A DNA stretch of 64,000 nucleotides from Aphodovivens sp036306585. Its GTDB lineage: Bacteria; Actinomycetota; Coriobacteriia; Coriobacteriales; Eggerthellaceae. How positions within the stretch are numbered: position 1 is the first letter of the stretch; the number at the start of each line of letters is the position of its first letter. This document shows, one piece after another, positions 50,639 to 59,067 of the stretch. Made by a program: the position numbers and the translations under genes. The stretch spans positions 406,240 to 470,239 of the forward strand of contig JAXJZF010000005.1 in assembly GCA_036306585.1 (NCBI GenBank). The letters run 5' to 3'. The notes below the pieces were generated by a model. It saw only the letters and a list, made by a program, of their open reading frames with translations. It made no database searches and was not told the DNA's origin.

Positions 50639-52084
50639 ATGGAACTTGACCACAGCACGCCCGAGCGCATTCGCTCCGTCCATTTCATTGGCGTGGGGGG
50701 CGTCGGCATGAGCGGCATCGCCCGTGTCGCGCACGACCAGGGAATGCGCGTCAGTGGTTCCGACATCAAGGAAAGCCGCTACACCAAACAGCTGCGCGAG
50801 GCGGGCGTGGAGGTGCACATCGGCCACAGCCCCGATAACATCTTCGGCACGGGCCGCGACGATGGTCCCGATATCGTGGTGGTGTCCACCGCCATCCTCG
50901 ACAACAACCCCGAGCTGGCGAGCGCCCGCGAGCGCGGGTTGACCATCTGGCACCGCGCGCAGATGCTCGCGCGCCTCGGCGACGGGCTGCAGACGCTGGC
51001 CGTGGCGGGCACGCATGGCAAGACCACCACGTCGTCGATGCTGGCTAGCGCCCTGGATGCGCTGGGGGAGGACCCCACGTTCCTCATCGGCGGCATCGTG
51101 CGCGCCTATGGCACCAACGCGCGCTCCGGCACGGGCCGCTACTACGCGGTGGAGGCCGACGAGAGCGACAAGTCGTTCATGTTCCTGTCGCCCCAGGCGG
51201 TGCTGATCACCAACGTCGAGGCCGATCACCTGGACCATTACCGCGACCTCACCGAGATCCACGAGAAATTCCAGGCGTTCATCTCCTCGGTGCCCGACGA
51301 CGGCATCGCGGTGGTGTGCGGCGATGAGGCCCCGCTGCTCGAGCTCGCGCGCGCCGCGGACAGGCCCCTGGCCACCTACGGCTTCGGCGCGGAAAACGAC
51401 GTGGTGGTGGAGTCGTACACGCCCCATGGCGTGGGAAGCTCCTACACGCTGCGCATGAAGGACGGCTCGCTGGTGGAAGGCTCGCTCAAGCAGAATCCCG
51501 GCCGTCACAACGTCCTCGACGCGGCGGGCGTGGTGACGCTGCTGGACGCGTTGGGCTTCCCCGCGCAGAAGGTGGCCGACGCGCTGGCCGATTTCGCGGG
51601 CGTCAAGCGCCGCTTCGATTTGGTGGGCAAGGAAACGGGCATCACCGTGGTGGACGACTACGCCCACCATCCCACCGAGATCAACGCCACCATCACGGCT
51701 GCATCGCAGCTGGGCTATAACCGCGTGGTGGTGCTGTTCCAGCCGCATCGCTATTCCCGCGCGCCCCTGTTCACCGATGTCCTGCATGACGAATTTGGCA
51801 GCGCATTCGACGCCGCCGACGCCATCGTGTTCATGGATGTGTACCCGGCGGGCGAGGCCCCGGTGCCTGGCGTGAGCGGCAAGACGTTTCTAAACGTGGT
51901 GCTCGAGCACGAGGGCCATCCGCAGGCCAGCTACGTGCCGCGCCGCGTGGAGATCGTGCCGTATCTGGCCGATTTCCTGCGCGCGGGCGACCTGATCATC
52001 ACGATGGGCGCGGGCGACGTCACCGCCATCGGCCCGCAACTGCTCGACGAGCTGCGCCGCCGCGCGGCGGATAACGGCAGGTAG
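50639..52084 (+). CDS. murC: UDP-N-acetylmuramate:L-alanine ligase (MurC)
   Basis: 481 aa. First Mur ligase, adding L-Ala to UDP-MurNAc. The N terminus FIGVGGVGMSGIA is diagnostic; P-loop VAGTHGKTTTSSMLA, EADESDKSFMFL, NVEADHLDHYRD and C-terminal DDYAHHPTEINATI and QPHRYSR follow. The ribosome site is weak (GAAAGCGAG). It lies 57 nt after murG and 3 nt before murB. Confidence 0.97.
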   Translation: MELDHSTPERIRSVHFIGVGGVGMSGIARVAHDQGMRVSGSDIKESRYTKQLREAGVEVHIGHSPDNIFGTGRDDGPDIVVVSTAILDNNPELASARERGLTIWHRAQMLARLGDGLQTLAVAGTHGKTTTSSMLASALDALGEDPTFLIGGIVRAYGTNARSGTGRYYAVEADESDKSFMFLSPQAVLITNVEADHLDHYRDLTEIHEKFQAFISSVPDDGIAVVCGDEAPLLELARAADRPLATYGFGAENDVVVESYTPHGVGSSYTLRMKDGSLVEGSLKQNPGRHNVLDAAGVVTLLDALGFPAQKVADALADFAGVKRRFDLVGKETGITVVDDYAHHPTEINATITAASQLGYNRVVVLFQPHRYSRAPLFTDVLHDEFGSAFDAADAIVFMDVYPAGEAPVPGVSGKTFLNVVLEHEGHPQASYVPRRVEIVPYLADFLRAGDLIITMGAGDVTAIGPQLLDELRRRAADNGR

Positions 52085-52087
52085 CCC

Positions 52088-53011
52088 ATGGCCCAGCACG
52101 CATCGGCGCTCGGCGCCCTTTTGCTCAGCGACCGCTTCGACGGCGAAGCGTACCCCAACGAGCCCATGGCGCGCCATACCACCTATCGCATCGGCGGGCC
52201 GGCGCACTACCTCGTGCGCGCCGATTCCGTGGGCGCGCTGCGCCACGTGGTGGAATGCTCGCAGGAATGCGGGATCCCTTGGGTGTGCGTGGGGCGCGGC
52301 TCCAACCTGCTGGTTGCCGATGCGGGCTTTCCAGGGGTAGTGGTCACGCTCGGACGCGATTTCCGCACCTTGCGCTTCGATAAGGACGCCTCGCGTTTCT
52401 TCGTAGGGGCGGGGGTTCCTCTGTCCTCGGTGGTGCAGGAGGCGTTCAAACGCTCGCTTGCCGGCCTGGAATTCGCCGTGGGAACGCCGGGGACCATCGG
52501 CGGCGCGCTGCGCATGAACGCCGGGTCGCGCGGCGAATGGCTGGGCGCGCGCGTGGTGGCAGTGACCACCTACAGCCCGCGCCATGGCATGCGCCGGCGC
52601 CTCGGCTCCGAGATCAGGTGGGAATACCGTCGCTCGTCGCTCGACCCCGACGAGATCGCCGTGGAATGCGAGCTCGCGGTGGAGCCCGCCGACCCCTTCT
52701 TCATCAGGGGGAAGATGGAGGCGTCGTTGGCGCGGCGCAAGAAGACCCAGCCGCTGGGCAAGCCCTCCTGCGGCAGCGTGTTCAAAAACCCCGAAAGCGA
52801 CTCCGCCGGCAGGCTCATCGAAGAGGTGGGCATGAAGGGCGTCCGCGTTGGCGGCGCCCAGGTGTCGGAGGTCCACGCCAATTTCATCGTGAACACGGGT
52901 GGGGCAACCGCCCATGACGTGATGGAGCTCATCAAGACGATCCAAGCGAAGGTGGAGCAGGCATATGGCATCGAACTCACGCCGGAAGTCCGCTTCCTCG
53001 GATTCGAATAG
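52088..53011 (+). CDS. murB: UDP-N-acetylenolpyruvoylglucosamine reductase (MurB)
   Basis: 307 aa, type II MurB length. It reduces the MurA product to UDP-MurNAc with NADPH and FAD. FAD-domain motifs: TTYRIGGPAHYLV, VGRGSNLLVADAGFPG, GTPGTIGGALRMNAGSRG. Catalytic region: KPSCGSVFKNPE, with the usual Ser; closing SEVHANFIVN. Its last 47 nt overlap the start of ftsQ. Confidence 0.96.
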   Translation: MAQHASALGALLLSDRFDGEAYPNEPMARHTTYRIGGPAHYLVRADSVGALRHVVECSQECGIPWVCVGRGSNLLVADAGFPGVVVTLGRDFRTLRFDKDASRFFVGAGVPLSSVVQEAFKRSLAGLEFAVGTPGTIGGALRMNAGSRGEWLGARVVAVTTYSPRHGMRRRLGSEIRWEYRRSSLDPDEIAVECELAVEPADPFFIRGKMEASLARRKKTQPLGKPSCGSVFKNPESDSAGRLIEEVGMKGVRVGGAQVSEVHANFIVNTGGATAHDVMELIKTIQAKVEQAYGIELTPEVRFLGFE

Positions 53012-53969
53012 GCGCCGCGCCCGCCGCGCCGCCGCGCCCGGGTCCCGCCAGGGCTCCCAACGCGCGGGCGAGGGGCAGTGGCATGCCGTCGCGGGCGGGC
53101 GATACAGCGCTCCCGAGCGGCAGCAGGCGCCCAAGCTCACCTCGGTGCGCGTGGGCGACCTCGACCGCCTGGAGCGCCAGACGCGCGCCCAGGCGCGCTA
53201 CCGCCGCTACCTGGTGCGTCTCACGGTCATCATCAGCATCGTGGCGGCGCTGGTCATCGGCGCGGTGCTCGTGTACAACTCCAGCCTGTTCACCATCACC
53301 AACGTGCGCGTTTCCGGCGTCGAGCACCTCACGTCCGAGGAGATGTCGGCGCTTGCCGCGGTGCCGTCCGGATCCACCTTGCTGCGCGTGGACGCCGCGG
53401 GCATCGAGAATCGGTTGAAGCAGGATGCCTGGGTGCAGGACGTCGCGGTGAACCGCGTGTTCCCCGACACGCTGGAGCTGGTCGTCACCGAGCGGCAGAT
53501 CGCGGCGGTGGTGGAGGTGCCCACCTCCGACGGCAAGGGCGTGCAGCCCTGGGCCATCGCGTCGGACCACATGTGGCTCATGCCCATCCCCGATCGCGAC
53601 TCCGAGGCGGGCCAGCGCACCAGCGCGAAAGTGTATGAGGACGCCGACGCCGCCCTGCATATCAAAGCTGTCCCCTTTGGAACGAAAGCCCAGGTGGGAA
53701 CGTATTGCTCCGACGATAGCGTGCTCAATGCGCTCGACATCCTGTCGGGCATGACCACCGAGCTTGCCGGACGGGTGAAGACGGTGTACGCCGACGGCGT
53801 GGAGGAGACGCGCCTCATCCTCGACAACAACGTCGAGATCGCCTTCGGCTCCGCCGACAACATCCGCGACAAGGAGCGCATCGTCTTGGGCATCATGGAG
53901 CAGCATCCCGACGCGGTGGCCTACATCAACGTGCGCGACGTTAACAGCCCTACCTACCGCGCCCTGTGA
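52965..53969 (+). CDS. ftsQ: cell division protein FtsQ/DivIB
   Basis: 334 aa, bitopic. A long basic, Ser/Arg-rich cytosolic N terminus (1-80), a TM (about 83-106), then a POTRA domain that begins FTITNVRVSGVEHLTSEEM with SGSTLLRVD, and a beta domain with FPDTLELVVTER. It scaffolds FtsL and DivIC at the septum. The reading frame overlaps murB by 47 nt and its GGTGGAG ribosome site lies inside murB. The C terminus has LILDNNVEIAFGSADNIRDK, typical of the family. Confidence 0.93.
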   Translation: MASNSRRKSASSDSNRRRARRAAAPGSRQGSQRAGEGQWHAVAGGRYSAPERQQAPKLTSVRVGDLDRLERQTRAQARYRRYLVRLTVIISIVAALVIGAVLVYNSSLFTITNVRVSGVEHLTSEEMSALAAVPSGSTLLRVDAAGIENRLKQDAWVQDVAVNRVFPDTLELVVTERQIAAVVEVPTSDGKGVQPWAIASDHMWLMPIPDRDSEAGQRTSAKVYEDADAALHIKAVPFGTKAQVGTYCSDDSVLNALDILSGMTTELAGRVKTVYADGVEETRLILDNNVEIAFGSADNIRDKERIVLGIMEQHPDAVAYINVRDVNSPTYRAL

Positions 53970-54017
53970 TCAGGGGCTTCGAATGATGGGTTGCTTGCGA
54001 AGCCGGGCTTCGCGCGT

Positions 54018-54045
54018 TTGCAAATGCCCTGGCATGTTGTACAAT
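54018..54045 (+). promoter_or_regulatory. ftsZ promoter
   Basis: TTGCAA (54018-54023) and TACAAT (54040-54045), 16 bp apart, start expected near 54052. It gives ftsZ an internal promoter in the cluster, with a leader of about 65 nt. Confidence 0.65.
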
Positions 54046-54116
54046 GAACCGATGTGAGCGAAGCTCACGCCAAGTTTAAACGCAGCATCGTAAACGCAGC
54101 AGGTGTGGAGGAAACA

Positions 54117-55250
54117 ATGCCAAACAATATCGGCTCTGAGCATCTGGCGGTCATTAAGGTCGTCGGAGTGGGCGGCGGCGGAACCAACGCCGTCAACCGC
54201 ATGGTTGAAGCCGGCGTCCAGGGCGTCGAGTTCATCGCCGTCAACACCGATCGTCAGGCTCTGCTTATGTCGGATGCCGACAAGACGATCCACATCGGTG
54301 AGGAGATCACCCGCGGTCTTGGCGCAGGCGCCAACCCCGAGGTAGGCTGCCAGGCAGCCGAGGAGAGCCGTGCGGAGATCCGCGAGGCGCTGGCTGAGGC
54401 CGACATGGTGTTCGTCACCGCCGGCGAAGGCGGCGGCACGGGCACGGGCGCGGCACCCATAATCGCCGAGATCGCCCGCGAGGAGATCGGCGCCCTAACC
54501 GTCGGCGTGGTCACCAAGCCGTTCTCGTTCGAAGGCCGCACGCGCCGCAACCAGGCCGAGCAGGGGATCGACCTGCTCTCCCAGAAGGTCGACACCCTCA
54601 TCGTCATCCCCAACGACCGCCTGCTGGAGATCGTCGATAAGAAGACCAGCATGCTCGATGCGTTCCGCATCGCCGACGATACGCTTCGCCAGGGCATCCA
54701 GGGCGTCACCGACCTCATCACCATCCCCGGCCTCATCAACCTCGACTTCGCGGACATCCGCACGGTCATGAAGGATGCCGGCACGGCCATGATGGGCATC
54801 GGCATCGCATCGGGCGAGAACCGTGCGCTCGACGCCGCTCAGCAGGCGACCAACTCCAGCCTGCTCGAGGCATCCATCGCCGGTGCATCCCGCGTGCTGT
54901 TCTCCATTGCCGGCGGTGCCGACCTCACGCTTTCCGAGGTGGACGCAGCCGCCCGCACCGTCGAGGCCTGCGCCGACGAGAACGCCAACATCATCTACGG
55001 ACAGATCATCGACGAGGGCATGGGCGACCAGGTGCGCATCACCGTCATCGCCACCGGCTTCAAGGCGACCGAGGCCCGTCAGTCCTCGCTCGACTTCGCG
55101 GCGAAGGACCTCTTCGCTTCCACCGAGCAGCCCCAGCAGACCGCCAGCGCGGCTTCTCCCAGCCCTTCGGTGTCGTTTTCCACCACGTCGGGCAACAGCC
55201 GCTTCGCAGACGAGGATTACATCCCCGATTTCCTGAAGCGCCAGCGCTAG
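54117..55250 (+). CDS. ftsZ: cell division GTPase FtsZ
   Basis: 377 aa tubulin homologue that forms the Z ring. The GTP signature GGGTGTG is at 105-111; KVVGVGGGGTNAVNRM and the T7-loop NLDFADIRTVM are intact. A variable Ser/Gln-rich linker (about 325-360) leads to the C-terminal peptide DEDYIPDFLKRQR, which binds SepF or other tethers. GTGGAGGAAAC precedes the ATG at 54117; the frame open to a GTG at 54054 lacks a ribosome site. No ftsA is nearby. Confidence 0.98.
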   Translation: MPNNIGSEHLAVIKVVGVGGGGTNAVNRMVEAGVQGVEFIAVNTDRQALLMSDADKTIHIGEEITRGLGAGANPEVGCQAAEESRAEIREALAEADMVFVTAGEGGGTGTGAAPIIAEIAREEIGALTVGVVTKPFSFEGRTRRNQAEQGIDLLSQKVDTLIVIPNDRLLEIVDKKTSMLDAFRIADDTLRQGIQGVTDLITIPGLINLDFADIRTVMKDAGTAMMGIGIASGENRALDAAQQATNSSLLEASIAGASRVLFSIAGGADLTLSEVDAAARTVEACADENANIIYGQIIDEGMGDQVRITVIATGFKATEARQSSLDFAAKDLFASTEQPQQTASAASPSPSVSFSTTSGNSRFADEDYIPDFLKRQR

Positions 55251-55262
55251 GCTTTCGGGCCC

Positions 55263-56171
55263 GTGGCCAAGCTGCTCGACATTCCAAAGCCCCATCTCGA
55301 CGCGCGCCTTTTCGGCGCGCGTTGCATTCCTGCGCTCACCGATGACGCCCTTGCGCAGGCGACGGGCGTGCGCATCGCCTTCACTGGGCGTGCGGGCGGC
55401 GTGAGCGCGCCGCCCTACGACGGGCTTAACCTCGCGGGGCATGTGGGCGACGACCCTGCCGCCGTTCGCGAGAACCGCGCCATCCTCTTAGAGGCGCTCG
55501 GTGTCCCCGGGGCGCATCTTGCCACTCTCAGCCAAGTGCACGGCACCGAAGGGGTGCGCTACGACGGATCCGATGCCTCGCAGCTGGCCGTCCAGGACGA
55601 AAGGGCGCGTGCGGGGGCGGACTACGCGGTGGTGGACGTTTCCGATGTTGCGGCGCTTCTCTGCTTCGCCGACTGCGCATCGCTTATTATCGTGTCCCCT
55701 TCGGGGCGCTTCGCCGTCGCCCATGCCGGGTGGCGCGGCGCCGTGGCCCATATCGCCGCCAAAGCAGCGGACCGCCTGGCGCGCGCCGATGCGGAGCAGG
55801 ACGGCAGCGCCGAACCCTCCCGCTTCAACGCCTACATCGGGCCGCATATCCATGCCGAATGCTTCGAGTGCGGGCCCGAGGTGGTCGAGCGGTTTCGACG
55901 CGAGTTCGGGCAGGCGGCCATCGCCGACGAGCGGCATGTGGATCTTCGGGCAGCGTTGAGGGCCGATCTGCGGAAGGCGGGCCTTGCCCACGATCGGATC
56001 GTCGATTCCGGCATCTGCACCATGTGCCATCCGCAGCGCTATTATTCATATCGGGCTTCGGGCGGCGTGTGCGGCCGCCACGGCGCCGTGGCGGTGCGCG
56101 TCGCGGCGGGCGAAGGCCGTTCCCATATCATCGACGAGGCAGGGCGGGATCGCCCTGCGGAAGGGCAGTGA
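55263..56171 (+). CDS. pgeF: peptidoglycan editing factor / purine nucleoside phosphorylase-like YfiH family (PgeF)
   Basis: 302 aa. The family (LACC1/YfiH, formerly polyphenol oxidase) is identified by GLNLAGHVGDDPAAVRENR, LSQVHGTEGV, FADCASLIIV, VAHAGWRGAVAHI and the C-terminal CTMCHPQRYYSYRASGG. Zinc ligands are the His and Cys of QVHG, ADCA and the C-terminal His. Members correct L-Ala/L-Ser errors in peptidoglycan precursors or act on nucleosides. It begins with GTG 12 nt after ftsZ, in the dcw operon. The family commonly follows ftsZ in Gram-positives. Confidence 0.9.
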   Translation: MAKLLDIPKPHLDARLFGARCIPALTDDALAQATGVRIAFTGRAGGVSAPPYDGLNLAGHVGDDPAAVRENRAILLEALGVPGAHLATLSQVHGTEGVRYDGSDASQLAVQDERARAGADYAVVDVSDVAALLCFADCASLIIVSPSGRFAVAHAGWRGAVAHIAAKAADRLARADAEQDGSAEPSRFNAYIGPHIHAECFECGPEVVERFRREFGQAAIADERHVDLRAALRADLRKAGLAHDRIVDSGICTMCHPQRYYSYRASGGVCGRHGAVAVRVAAGEGRSHIIDEAGRDRPAEGQ

Positions 56172-56177
56172 GGTTCC

Positions 56178-56870
56178 ATGGGGGTTGAACAGCGGTATCG
56201 GACGGTGTCCGAGGAGCTTGCGCGCCAGTGCACGCTTGCCGGGCGCGATCCTTCGGAGGTCACGCTGATCGCGGTGTCGAAGACGGTGGGTCCCGAGGAA
56301 GTGGGGCTCGCCATGCAGGCGGGCGCCCGTGATTTCGGCGAGAACCGCCCTGACGAGCTGCTGCGCAAGGCGGCGGCCCATCCCAGCGCCACCTGGCACT
56401 TCATCGGCAACATCCAATCGCGCCGCATCCACGACATCGTGGCGCATGCCTCGTTGGTGCATTCGCTGTACCAAGAGCGCCACGCGCGCAAGATCGATGC
56501 TGCGGCGACGGAGCTTGGCAAGGTTCAGGACGTCCTGATCGAGGTGAACGTCTCGGGCGAGGAGAGCAAAGGCGGCGTGAGCGTCGAGGACGTCCCCGAG
56601 CTGTTGGGCGTGTGCATGGGCCTTGCGCATGTGCGCGTGCGCGGCTTGATGACCATGGCGCCGCAGGGCGACCTGCGGGTGGCGCGCGAGGTGTTCGACG
56701 GCTTGGCGGCGTTGCACGCGCAGCTGCGTGGAACGATGGACCCCCAGGTTGCGGCCGCATTCGATGGGCTTTCTATGGGCATGAGCGAGGATTGGCGCGA
56801 GGCGGTGGCGGCTGGCGCTACCATGGTTCGCATCGGACGGGCCGTATTCTCGGATACGTTTGAACAGTAA
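56178..56870 (+). CDS. yggS: pyridoxal-phosphate homeostasis protein (YggS/YlmE family)
   Basis: 230 aa alanine-racemase-like TIM barrel that binds PLP but has no known catalysis. The PLP lysine lies in TLIAVSKTVG; other blocks are DFGENRPDELL, WHFIGNIQSRR, EVNVSGEESKGG, RGLMTMAP and SMGMSEDWREAVAAGATMVRIGR. It sits between pgeF and sepF, the conserved ylm arrangement of Gram-positive bacteria. Confidence 0.95.
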   Translation: MGVEQRYRTVSEELARQCTLAGRDPSEVTLIAVSKTVGPEEVGLAMQAGARDFGENRPDELLRKAAAHPSATWHFIGNIQSRRIHDIVAHASLVHSLYQERHARKIDAAATELGKVQDVLIEVNVSGEESKGGVSVEDVPELLGVCMGLAHVRVRGLMTMAPQGDLRVAREVFDGLAALHAQLRGTMDPQVAAAFDGLSMGMSEDWREAVAAGATMVRIGRAVFSDTFEQ

Positions 56871-56966
56871 GGCGCCTTCGGGCGTTGGCAAGGCGGCAGG
56901 CGCCTTGGCATAGGCAGGAACGCAGCGGCGGTGCGCAGCCGTCACGAAACAGAGCAGGTGGTTTTC

Positions 56967-57890
56967 ATGGAGCTTCCCAAGTTCGGATCCGACCGAGGCG
57001 TGTTCAGCGACCTTAAGTCGAAGCTGGGCTTTTCCGACCAGAATTCCAAGTCCAACGACAACTACTACGACGACGATTACGACGACTACGACGATTACGA
57101 CGACGACTACGACGAGTATGCGGAGTACGGTCCCGACTACGATCGCACACACACGGGCACGCGCTACGATTCGCCCGATGCGGTGACCACCCGTCCGGCG
57201 CGCAGCACGTCGCGCAGCAGCGCATCCCGCACGTCGCATTCCGACAGCGGCTTCCCGCGCCTGGTCTCCATCGACGACGTTCGTGCGAACACCCGCATCC
57301 CCGACAGCCTCAAGCGCGATCCGTTGCCGGCGCGCCATGTGACGTCGGCCTCCTCGACGACGCCGCGCCGTCTCGACCGCGAGGTCGTCGACGCCACGTC
57401 CCCTGCGCCTTCCTCGCCGGCCTACGTGGCCGCGGCGGCTGCGCGCGAGGCAGAGAAGGCCCGCTCCGAGGGCCTCGATTCACTGTTCTCGTCCACGGCT
57501 CCCGAGCGCACGTCCGCGACGGCAAGCTCGTCCGCGTCCGGTGCAAGCGCTTCCAAGCTTGCGAAGTCGTCCTTCGATCCGTACGAGGCCTATTCGGGTT
57601 CGGGCACGTCTGCACATGATCCGTCCCGTTCGCTTTCCGTGCTCATGCCCAGCGCCTATTCCGACGTCGAGCGCGTGGCGAAGATCCTCAAGGCGGGCGA
57701 TGCGGTCATCTTGTCGCTGCGCAAGACGCCCGACCAGCTTTCCAAGCGCGTTCTGGATTTCTCGTTCGGCGTGGCGAGCGCGCTCGACGCCCGCGTCGAG
57801 TGCATCGCCGACAAGGTGTTCTCCATCACGCGCGATAGCGCTCTCACCGAAGCCGAGCGTTCGGCGCTGCGTGGCAAGGGCGTGCTGTAA
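56967..57890 (+). CDS. sepF: SepF, FtsZ membrane anchor, with long disordered insert
   Basis: 307 aa, twice the usual 150. Residues 1-22 are the N-terminal region that should form a membrane-binding helix (SDLKSKLGF). Residues 31-59 are almost only Asp and Tyr (NDNYYDDDYDDYDDYDDDYD). Residues 60-220 are a Ser/Thr/Arg/Ala-rich disordered linker. The SepF fold (about 222-307) has SLSVLMPSAYSDVERVA, GDAVILSLRKTPDQLSKRVLDF and KVFSITRD. In FtsA-less actinobacteria SepF tethers FtsZ to the membrane. CAGGTGG precedes the ATG; proC abuts its stop. Confidence 0.93.
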   Translation: MELPKFGSDRGVFSDLKSKLGFSDQNSKSNDNYYDDDYDDYDDYDDDYDEYAEYGPDYDRTHTGTRYDSPDAVTTRPARSTSRSSASRTSHSDSGFPRLVSIDDVRANTRIPDSLKRDPLPARHVTSASSTTPRRLDREVVDATSPAPSSPAYVAAAAAREAEKARSEGLDSLFSSTAPERTSATASSSASGASASKLAKSSFDPYEAYSGSGTSAHDPSRSLSVLMPSAYSDVERVAKILKAGDAVILSLRKTPDQLSKRVLDFSFGVASALDARVECIADKVFSITRDSALTEAERSALRGKGVL

Positions 57891-58736
57891 ATGGGCGCCG
57901 TCAATCCCCGCATCGTCGTCATCGGCGGCGGAAAGATGGGCGAAGCCATCGTCGGCGGGCTTATCGCCGCAGAAAGCGGCGTCGCTTCCGGCTTGGGCGC
58001 CTCTGATTTCCTCGTCGCCAATCCCGGCGAGGAACGTCGTCGCCTGCTTCAGGAGCGCTACGGCGTCGCCTGCGTTGCCGACGCCTCGCAGGCCCAGGGG
58101 GCGGATGTCGTCATCCTGGCGGTGAAACCCCAGGTGATGATGGGCATGCTCTCCGGCATTGCTCAACTTCCCGTCTATGCCGGCGGGAAGGAAGGGCCGC
58201 TGTTCGTCTCCATCGCCGCCGGCCTCACCACCGAGACGCTCGAGGGCGCGCTCGCCCCGGGTAGCCGCGTGGTTCGCACCATGCCCAACACGCCGCTGCT
58301 GGTGGCGCAGGGCACCACGGCGGTGTGCGGCGGCGCGAACGCGTCCGAGCAGGATGTCGCTTACGTGCGCGACCTGTTCTCCTGCCTGGGGTATGCGTTT
58401 CTGTGCGATGAATCCGACATCGACGCGGTGGGCGCCGTCAGCGGGTCGGGCCCGGCGTACGTGGCGGCTCTCATCGAGGCACTGCGTGACGGCGGCTCTG
58501 CCGAGGGCCTTGACGCAGGGCTCGCCGAGCAGCTAGCGCTGCAAACCGTGTTGGGGACGGCGCAGCTCATGGTGGAAACCGGTTCCAACGCGCAGGATAC
58601 CCGCATCGCGGTGTGCAGCCCCGGCGGCAGCACGCTCGCGGCGCTTGCGGCAATGGAGGAAGGCGGGTTCTCCTCGTCCATGGTAGCGGGCGTTTCCGCC
58701 GCGGTCGCCCGATCTAAGGAGTTGGCGCAGTGCTGA
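57891..58736 (+). CDS. proC: pyrroline-5-carboxylate reductase
   Basis: 281 aa. It reduces pyrroline-5-carboxylate to proline with NAD(P)H. N-terminal Rossmann IVVIGGGKMGEAIVGGL, then VILAVKPQ, VRTMPNTPLLVAQG and the C-terminal signature SGSGPAYVAALIEAL, with AVCSPGGSTLAAL. The ATG directly follows the sepF TAA. Its presence in the ylm/sepF region is common in Gram-positive genomes. Its stop overlaps the GTG of yggT. Confidence 0.96.
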   Translation: MGAVNPRIVVIGGGKMGEAIVGGLIAAESGVASGLGASDFLVANPGEERRRLLQERYGVACVADASQAQGADVVILAVKPQVMMGMLSGIAQLPVYAGGKEGPLFVSIAAGLTTETLEGALAPGSRVVRTMPNTPLLVAQGTTAVCGGANASEQDVAYVRDLFSCLGYAFLCDESDIDAVGAVSGSGPAYVAALIEALRDGGSAEGLDAGLAEQLALQTVLGTAQLMVETGSNAQDTRIAVCSPGGSTLAALAAMEEGGFSSSMVAGVSAAVARSKELAQC

Positions 58737-58996
58737 CCAGCTTGGCTTACCTCATCTATTCGCTGGCCGATGTGTACACCATGATCATCTTCGTGTACGT
58801 GCTGATGTCGTGGATACCCTCATCGACGGGCATCATCGCCGACATCTACCGCGTGCTCGGCAAGGTGTGCGATCCGTACCTCAACCTGTTCAGGCGCTTC
58901 ATACCCCCTATTGGAGGTATGGTGGACATCAGCCCCATCGTGGCGCTGCTTGTATTACAATTCGGAGTGCGCCTGATCATAGGCATATTGTTATAA
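58730..58996 (+). CDS. yggT: YggT-family membrane protein
   Basis: 88 aa with two hydrophobic segments (about 3-28 and 66-88). The family pattern is YVLMSWIPSSTGIIADIYRVLGKVCDPYLNLFRRFIPPIGG-like (described; W, P, DPYL, FRR, IPPIGG are the conserved points) followed by DISPIVALLVLQ. The function is unknown; linked to division and osmotic tolerance by context. GTG start overlapping the proC TGA (GTGCTGA). Confidence 0.92.
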   Translation: MLTSLAYLIYSLADVYTMIIFVYVLMSWIPSSTGIIADIYRVLGKVCDPYLNLFRRFIPPIGGMVDISPIVALLVLQFGVRLIIGILL

Positions 58997-59067
58997 GGCG
59001 CTCGTCTCAACGAAGAGCGTGAAGGCTGCTTCGCCGCCCGACGCGGCAAGCGTGAAGGGAAACGCAG

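Noticed and set aside
57055..57145. short tandem repeats in sepF as a CRISPR or satellite
   Set aside because: The repeats are imperfect GAY/TAY codons inside an intact coding frame and have no spacer structure.
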